From a virus: 31,081 nt of DNA. Shown here one piece after another: positions 29,501-31,081 of this stretch. Position 1 is the first letter of the stretch; each line of letters opens with the position of its first letter. The notes under the pieces were generated by a model that worked only from the letters and a program-made list of their open reading frames with translations, was not told the origin of the DNA and did not search any database. The stretch covers positions 1-31,081 of the IMG/VR virus record IMGVR_UViG_3300042458_000141, one strand, 5' to 3'. Position numbers and translations under genes: made by a program.

Positions 29501-31081
29501 AAAGTAAATACTATAGCTCTGTTGCACAAGTATTAAAGTTAACTAAAGGTTTAGGTACAAGTTTTGAAGAGTATGACAAGATCAATGACAACATTGACTC
29601 ATTAGGTTTGAGAGTTAAAGATAATAAAGCTTTTGAAAAGTATATTGATCCTATTATTGGTATGCATCCTCCATTTGACTTACGTCAAACATTTATGGGA
29701 TATGATGAAAACAAACCATATCATCATTTTATTGAAGGATATATTAAGATAGCTGATCAAATTTCTCAGATATCTAAAGGTATGTTCTTAGAAAGAACTC
29801 CAGTGTTTAAACGTATTGAGCAGATAGTAAAAGATAATTTATCTATACGTATTTCCCTTAGAGAAAGATTTAATACTGAGCTTAAAAAAGATTTGATTTC
29901 TTATCTATCTATTAAAGCATACAGGAAATATCTTGCTGATAACGGAAGAAGTGGTACCTTATCTACAATGACTAATGCTTTAATATATGATCAACTAGCA
30001 AAATCCAAAGGAGAAGAGTTCATGGATATAGTAGATATCATGAGAACTATCAGAGAAAAGCTTCCTAATAACTATTTAGCTAATCAATTTTTGAATGTAG
30101 TTTCAACTAGTATATATAATGCTAGTGGTGAGATGGCTCTTAATCCTAAAAATAGAGATGGTATAAACAAAATTGAAGCTAATACATGGGCTAAGCTTAG
30201 TGACTATCAAGTAGAAAAACTAAGAGATGCTTTTGTAGATATCTATCAATCTGAGATAGATTTTGATGGTTCAGGTAGAAATGGTAGAGATATGGCTAAT
30301 GCTTTATTTAACTACCTTGTTGTTAAAGATGGTGCACAGTTTAGAAGTGGATCTTTTATTAGATACATTCCTAACTTTATATTTACTGATTTCTTATCTA
30401 GTACTGGTGTTGCCAATGATGTTCTTAAGCTTTCATCTATAGCAGATAATACAGAAGAGCTAGATGAAAAGTATAAGCAGACTTTTGGTGTAACATCAAT
30501 TGATCTTTTTAACGAGTTTATGGAAAATTATGTTACACATATAGGTAATTCATACTTTGTTAAAAAAATGCCTATTGCTAATGAAACAAAGTTTGATCCC
30601 ACTGGTAATAAAGCTGTAGATGATTTTCAACCAGCATCACTTGTAGAAACTAAAGAAGGTATATCTATTAATATATTTAGAGGTGCTCGTGATAGTAAAG
30701 CAAAGTTTAAAACATATGAAGAGTCATTAGAATATGAAGCAGGACTTACATACATTAGTGATATAGAATATCTAGAGTATCTTAGCTTCTTATCTGAAGA
30801 AGAGAGAGCTGCTATCAATGAGGCTAAAGCTAAAACTAAAAAGTTTAACCCTGATGAAAAAGCTAGGTTTAAGAAAAACATGCAGTCATTAAGAGACAAA
30901 GGCTTTAATACAGGTGCTACTGGTGAGGTTATGTTCCCTTATATTATTAAAGTTAGTTCTGGAGAAAGGTTTAAAAGTGATACTTATTATATACTTAAAT
31001 CTGTACAAAAAGCTAAGAAAAATACAAAGAAAGGAACAGAGTCTAAAAGACTTATACAAAAAGGACAGACTGTAGCTCTAG
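17509..31081 (+). CDS. Giant virion RNA polymerase polyprotein with embedded zincin domain (3' end outside window)
   Basis: One frame runs unbroken from the ATG at 17509 to the window edge, giving 4524 complete codons and no stop. The start follows TATCATATAAAGATATATTC, without a Shine-Dalgarno site. Residues 205-315 include weakly hydrophobic Gly-rich stretches (SGFAVGAIGQFLSEELLTWG; AGAGIGQMASIGIGG). Residues 472-490 hold an acidic ETAEGLQELFQEG helix. Residues 770-822 are likely coiled coil. Residues 1745-1804 form a Pro/Thr linker. Residues 1885-2030 are a zincin domain with H1960-EAF-H1964. Residues 2929-2975 (NQLLYGDEAKAF, then VKRARGANGSG) match a conserved block of crAss-like polymerases. 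Residues 3451-3502 hold RIPSQDKHS, FPHELIEISG and D3490-F-D3492-I-D3494, the catalytic magnesium motif of double-psi beta-barrel RNA polymerases. In crAss-like phages this enzyme is packaged and ejected to transcribe early genes. Its length is far above single-domain versions, implying fusion with other virion modules. Confidence 0.92.
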   Translation, partial: MALETGVIPQELQGVYSQDPILPLPGPVQTSMLDLLAGSGMYMGGIDNTPSRDVVQSGLDAFSRSPVSMTTLSTPVYFDYDAAQVDRYKSSDKFSTLGFDPSGQTNNEYKYGAYQTWGDVWSNGLSGMFSLAGNTYIEGWKGWGNMADAIYSTSWAEAGQDLIGTPEYLLEQDKITKDIMNKYAIYSTPESEAGIFNRKFFGDMLQQSGFAVGAIGQFLSEELLTWGLSTQFSLAKLGLRASSWAGRIVSHADLADDAVRLGNPIWKARSVSEGLVNGARKFVPFADTVYDLNRYGKAGAGIGQMASIGIGGVRRTLSEANMAMTEARMEAAGTYGELYNKLYDEELRKTGQAPSFALEESIKSTAMNAAQDNFGVNVGILMLSNRLQFDNMFSRFGTGRAFFGTTGEFADDVIKVTGKSAAKEAGDITTKTYAKGRLGTFGILGQISADFGKKAAAWQATKSLGRNIFKWETAEGLQELFQEGSNKGLSDYYYDLYHGKKGYDSKLNAIVSNIDNPITDLQGAKTFLMGALTGRLLSPINYGVGKAKLYGATTGVQRQERKQKVEEAVTLINAFYENPKMFLNEHIANVKVQDRAAQSMEEAIRNRDQYEFVNHKDGAFAKMMSASMKTDMFKAITTTIRDYGETFNDEDFKEAFGLDKTQENISSVKEYFNKVADETESFHKTWKQLKDKFGDSVMLDLYEQGTPEYKVGLRAKRALDDAIEILATNNYKATRAAERAVKIQSDTAAIPVIGSSVATSFRVLGAIKNTETEIELLQNELTGLQAVEKKDKATKDLIKVKKAQLKSLEDWRDNYESFKDKGVKQKRKFNKARKSFESYMTSKNQESGIDQEVKLDQMEEIYEKMVDYIELNKDSKDYIDAYNTLANPITFVKVHQRLLDAMDSAKERLNEEHIQEAIEAISGKKTVTPEDGKDDEAPDFTKYMMDAYDNMKSSEQIGDITFEEWLTSPSGKTFTQLYNKKYNKTESTDQEIKDRRASLQALKEEFTNATDITSDFVNNIFNKISTILGVDITELENDYNTYSASLAKELKQLFSDLGIEDPAADPDRSTLEIDKYIVPKFIDKLITNNGLGNKKVETVDPAKNLDIIELPNRKVKMVKPVLQQGETLIDDGKAGIFIVKAPTGLYQVFNSERNNPLGDSTSISYTTRNEASLGRDEMIAKLAEQDKKDRSFYVFDGKEIRAGLVVTDNQTGKELVVITKGEPFYSEDDKEKKNPKIEITLLKNRRKSDTTITISNFNNYTIKQKTEALETGEVIDASMFRLFRTNELSRIYPYVDRSSNESEQAAQVRLDNLLRTTDPKTLAAGITIKIKENSKPATTKNVSGDKKVNPNLVQSSDKYQIQILFNGAPIGFLTNYDNLRFINENGVNVPMSNLSIDQFRKIFDSQGRDTKDMMNAFKANFESSKAAYFALAKYIKPGQEIEIPADEVAKIVSFTIGTGESSYVKEDEVGTPFKNLQHNTINGFYYIIDRSRRYGNGFTFQTTETAITNATNKDRKEIEKQIALVRAVRDTTEQLGRYMAVVKLPNGRIHFVELATDPMTNDKLTDLVTKLNDRSTESKSKNVEVGKDEQNKDTPIRKNIDFNQELNSEIVSSLFLSVPQSAKGTYIDFALNDTGSLELTFHKKVGDKNIRRQIYVYGKTKFDPVNFKDPDDMLEQINAAIEKHDKDYAKNDSHKIGFKLTKQNFKVSIPDAVSVSQLENNQIELRSSVYNTIVKNLPLTVKAVAVDPGTLPAAPQTLEPTTAQPASKNKELTEAEIQAIRDKVSGKTTTTTETPSAEPTQRPVNTELEKAKMEVDTLIRDKELEVVKRRDEKIANGMRPSSAMMEADSEASSMFNKKIKEGKDKINQIKNAGRNTALKITDRPTFDQGSVVNIDDFKKYISRILGDKVSVEELGFMATALKDGQITVGKFLTYLEVLQNGRTAVKGRIEVGAETGFKYHEAFHAVFRLMLTDKQIDKLLAYTKMEINKKGIDIKAEMQKMRELHTIYTEMTEQELEERFYEEYMADQFEDFKGNQKESKTLPGIRGFFQKLLDFITSLFNGFSRNQLTNLFREIDRGAYRNNKVRENRFTKPDALSISEPVLKAIKVGEMDVLDENGMYITIPRYLSQQEGDQLASNIASKYHLRVLNGTGQYNKMKVLQDIFADFMELYDINGSKKEFYLNEIDNLYEQDPDLARQYQNKLQQKYQIFKDTENRKSLSEAVDTHLKIMGYQQELEDDELVSMEDEFGSKVTTDSWKETHSIGGFGSLSKFLRQYIAATTYMVDKDEFGNTEFVNGEPLMQAVNANLVYNGVLKAVSNITDQNQFVNRLQQLRSESTETGKFLNKFFNDVDLNLDPTTGGFSVNNSTQSTLFQMVIKGFQQYTVDYIFINKDIRQSKKVSALMIANRLGVAKTQFTQWQNAYVQVYEDQILKLKTIEEKKAFAKEQTGAFQDLTTYLDPGQYISDEEMYIETQRISNELKENLGISLSPLFLKFSISAAKDPGIRTESQRKLAESYSDVTGITIDSIRQIVKSIQALENPFAKNIDSLKKDDTDIVLLGEETAESDLSDDMGEGGNVSRINELAKGNAIFDETVSTTSHMNAEGELVYSHQLPTFHLVKVNSLNDPSVLDELSQDDFLSGNILLDSPQFRSLIGDLKVERIEGMKSSILNENAEGGYTEDKTITSNQNKGITYGKFSDREFIISLLELYKYNKKVKGENSVFYTSQHLVRVIEASNTADTISLPVIKAVTTDADNNTKLSTEALEYLSKEIAREFARIQKVSMEIRTKIFEEGEIEGYHYAVDQNGFRDSKKKPRGLKFYKMANMLGKELAEELETDSINPAFDLSTKAAKINERIQEYWSERMDEFVDTLDNLGVITISTTAETGETIDNNLVDDFINTGFTTKGDDKKDVADERKNDKLNLKPGSVRHNLAQILVNDYINTLAFNQLLYGDEAKAFKDEIDQVKRARGANGSGASLESIIINPDLGITEQFTKAYMLTFTDPKYKAKYAGGLKDKADAQSYFTAKGMRYTLFGLGQLTPQRAKILDKIEAGIKLTADEIFNKDSGLKAMEGMFNSYKLVYFDGPQYIKTSTVMLTKEFTSMQVDGEWVSRPGYEELHDMRERMETFESQNSTVTFSAPKSASKGVKKNIFDSKLGFKNASNDNFIEQSTKYWRLQLVNPSNKISITDPTQAKQIIIAEQDDSLIVDFMGTEMSVGDLKKLYLEDTAQRVKNNYFRARNEIFTIEKGFEELGKSIDQDKVSAKLENFQKKAIETLRSSGADSQLLEFFSLDENTGKPKYNLNSTLTLEKYTQLFLAYFSKGVMSEKSPGHSVALMSNYGVKVVKVFTGRYDEDGVPIGKVVPRSIVEASPKKYMTAKRWDNDIDRTFTGLKEGDIYVDDLRHNVPEYDNNGKIIGRYAEFMMPPHFMEDMNLKPGDPIPDWIAKIFGVRIPSQDKHSFISLRLVDFMPAYYGSTAVFPHELIEISGADFDIDKLYMHIADTYTRGGKRIAYGTAKTKEGKFEEFVRWNSKNNKAFREELNRLKEIDPTYQGVLKRIADLKKLEKGIDKAFDDTQMSDQSIKEGLSTAVQASRLVDAVRQKLTGMPDLNEFSDQYGLVEDTYYIRDLQDQIDALDKKEERDFILSMGIEWYETFKDLNNKLRDVETRLISDALKLVDLPTSISKLAESKTELNNGVLNNKILSQKIALLNNEHITKGGNKAIGFEVASVKALSDLLDPTVTDNLLDILSTGIDENGEKTYPKGLKEILLEGGSDVDSLIGKLKAFKNNKEGSRNIGPAVNAMLTYAVLNNFDIQLRDNAIDPKSGELVKMFKFKLNGHIFSGYGNTRSYNATTGKYDSDQRIFNTISTLVSAMTDNAKERLAARLGLNIEAVGHVSNMVAQGVPLKSAILFMLQPVVREYFEMTKIAANNVKTASENEIYKSQISKELLSKYRSEAGENYVKEDLTDEILLDNIKNNGSSVIYQASVLEDFIGIINQSKYYSSVAQVLKLTKGLGTSFEEYDKINDNIDSLGLRVKDNKAFEKYIDPIIGMHPPFDLRQTFMGYDENKPYHHFIEGYIKIADQISQISKGMFLERTPVFKRIEQIVKDNLSIRISLRERFNTELKKDLISYLSIKAYRKYLADNGRSGTLSTMTNALIYDQLAKSKGEEFMDIVDIMRTIREKLPNNYLANQFLNVVSTSIYNASGEMALNPKNRDGINKIEANTWAKLSDYQVEKLRDAFVDIYQSEIDFDGSGRNGRDMANALFNYLVVKDGAQFRSGSFIRYIPNFIFTDFLSSTGVANDVLKLSSIADNTEELDEKYKQTFGVTSIDLFNEFMENYVTHIGNSYFVKKMPIANETKFDPTGNKAVDDFQPASLVETKEGISINIFRGARDSKAKFKTYEESLEYEAGLTYISDIEYLEYLSFLSEEERAAINEAKAKTKKFNPDEKARFKKNMQSLRDKGFNTGATGEVMFPYIIKVSSGERFKSDTYYILKSVQKAKKNTKKGTESKRLIQKGQTVAL
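23161..23604 (+). other. Zincin metalloprotease domain inside the giant polyprotein
   Basis: These bases encode residues 1885-2032 of the giant protein. The first part (FDQGSVVNIDDFKKYISRIL, ITVGKFLTYLEVL) is a beta/alpha lead-in. GFKYHEAFHAVFR follows, with H1960 and H1964 as zinc ligands and E1961 as the base. About 58 residues later, ELEERFYEEYMADQFEDF offers E2022 or E2023 as the third ligand, as in gluzincins. The domain sits directly after a Pro/Thr linker (1745-1804) and a charged helical stretch, so it could fold independently. The small protease at 1-264 has a related HExxHA helix. The motif set suggests an active enzyme; the substrate is unknown. Confidence 0.82.
27853..28008 (+). 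other. RNA polymerase catalytic double-psi beta-barrel segment (DFDID)
   Basis: These bases encode residues 3449-3500. The order R-I-P...H-S...V-D-F...P-x-E-L...S-G-A-D-F-D-I-D-K-L-Y-x-H parallels the beta-prime barrel of cellular RNA polymerases, where R-x-P...H...S precedes NADFDGD-x-x-x-x-H. The three Asp residues (codons within 27976-27990) should coordinate magnesium. The variant DFDID, rather than DFDGD, is the form I associate with crAss-like virion polymerases. An upstream EKSPGHSVALMSN segment (residues 3327-3339) may belong to the partner barrel, but its catalytic lysines were not assigned. Confidence 0.92.

Noticed and set aside
1-31081. tRNA genes, CRISPR arrays, insertion sequences or host-like genes.
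   Set aside because: I saw no cloverleaf, regularly spaced repeat, transposase motif or terminal inverted repeat; nearly every base is inside a virion-type gene.

Overview
The window is a tightly packed, one-direction block of very large phage virion genes on an AT-rich genome. All credible genes are on the + strand. Gaps are from a 1-base overlap to 58 bases, and there are no tRNAs, transposons, CRISPR arrays or host-like genes. The best reading is a tailed phage of the crAss-like group (Crassvirales) or a close relative infecting Bacteroidota. The strongest evidence is a giant open frame from 17509 off the right edge (at least 4524 codons). It carries the DFDID metal-binding motif of crAss-like virion RNA polymerases, preceded by the RIPS...HS...P context of a double-psi beta-barrel. 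The AT-rich leaders without clear Shine-Dalgarno sequences also fit a Bacteroidota host. Family names are assigned from memory of sequence patterns; no search was run.

Layout. 1-264: C-terminal end of a small zincin-like metalloprotease (HEIFH). 257-5290: a 1677-residue protein, probably the tail muzzle/nozzle. 5298-9044: a 1248-residue multidomain protein with an M15-type peptidase motif, a zinc ribbon and a DUF5872-like C-terminus. 9050-10633: a 527-residue Gln/Met/Gly-rich protein with small conserved modules. 10633-12336: a probable two-domain wall hydrolase (M15-type peptidase plus lysozyme/transglycosylase-like domain). 12357-14276 and 14335-17487: two large conserved phage proteins of unknown function, probably virion cargo. 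17509-31081+: the giant RNA polymerase polyprotein, which also contains an HEAFH zincin domain.

How it may work together (inference). The order tail muzzle, then wall hydrolases and cargo, then virion RNA polymerase looks like a delivery cassette. The particle would carry enzymes to open the peptidoglycan and a polymerase to be ejected with the DNA so that early genes can be transcribed at once. Short modules shared between neighbouring proteins suggest a common sorting or anchoring code for packaged proteins. These are a KVRI-type N-terminus, an EGDV...GG C-terminal tail, a C-x-P-G-aromatic cysteine loop and many YGG/GG motifs.

The most important point for a reader is that the largest gene, about 44% of the window, has no stop codon inside it and would be missed by any caller that needs a complete ORF.
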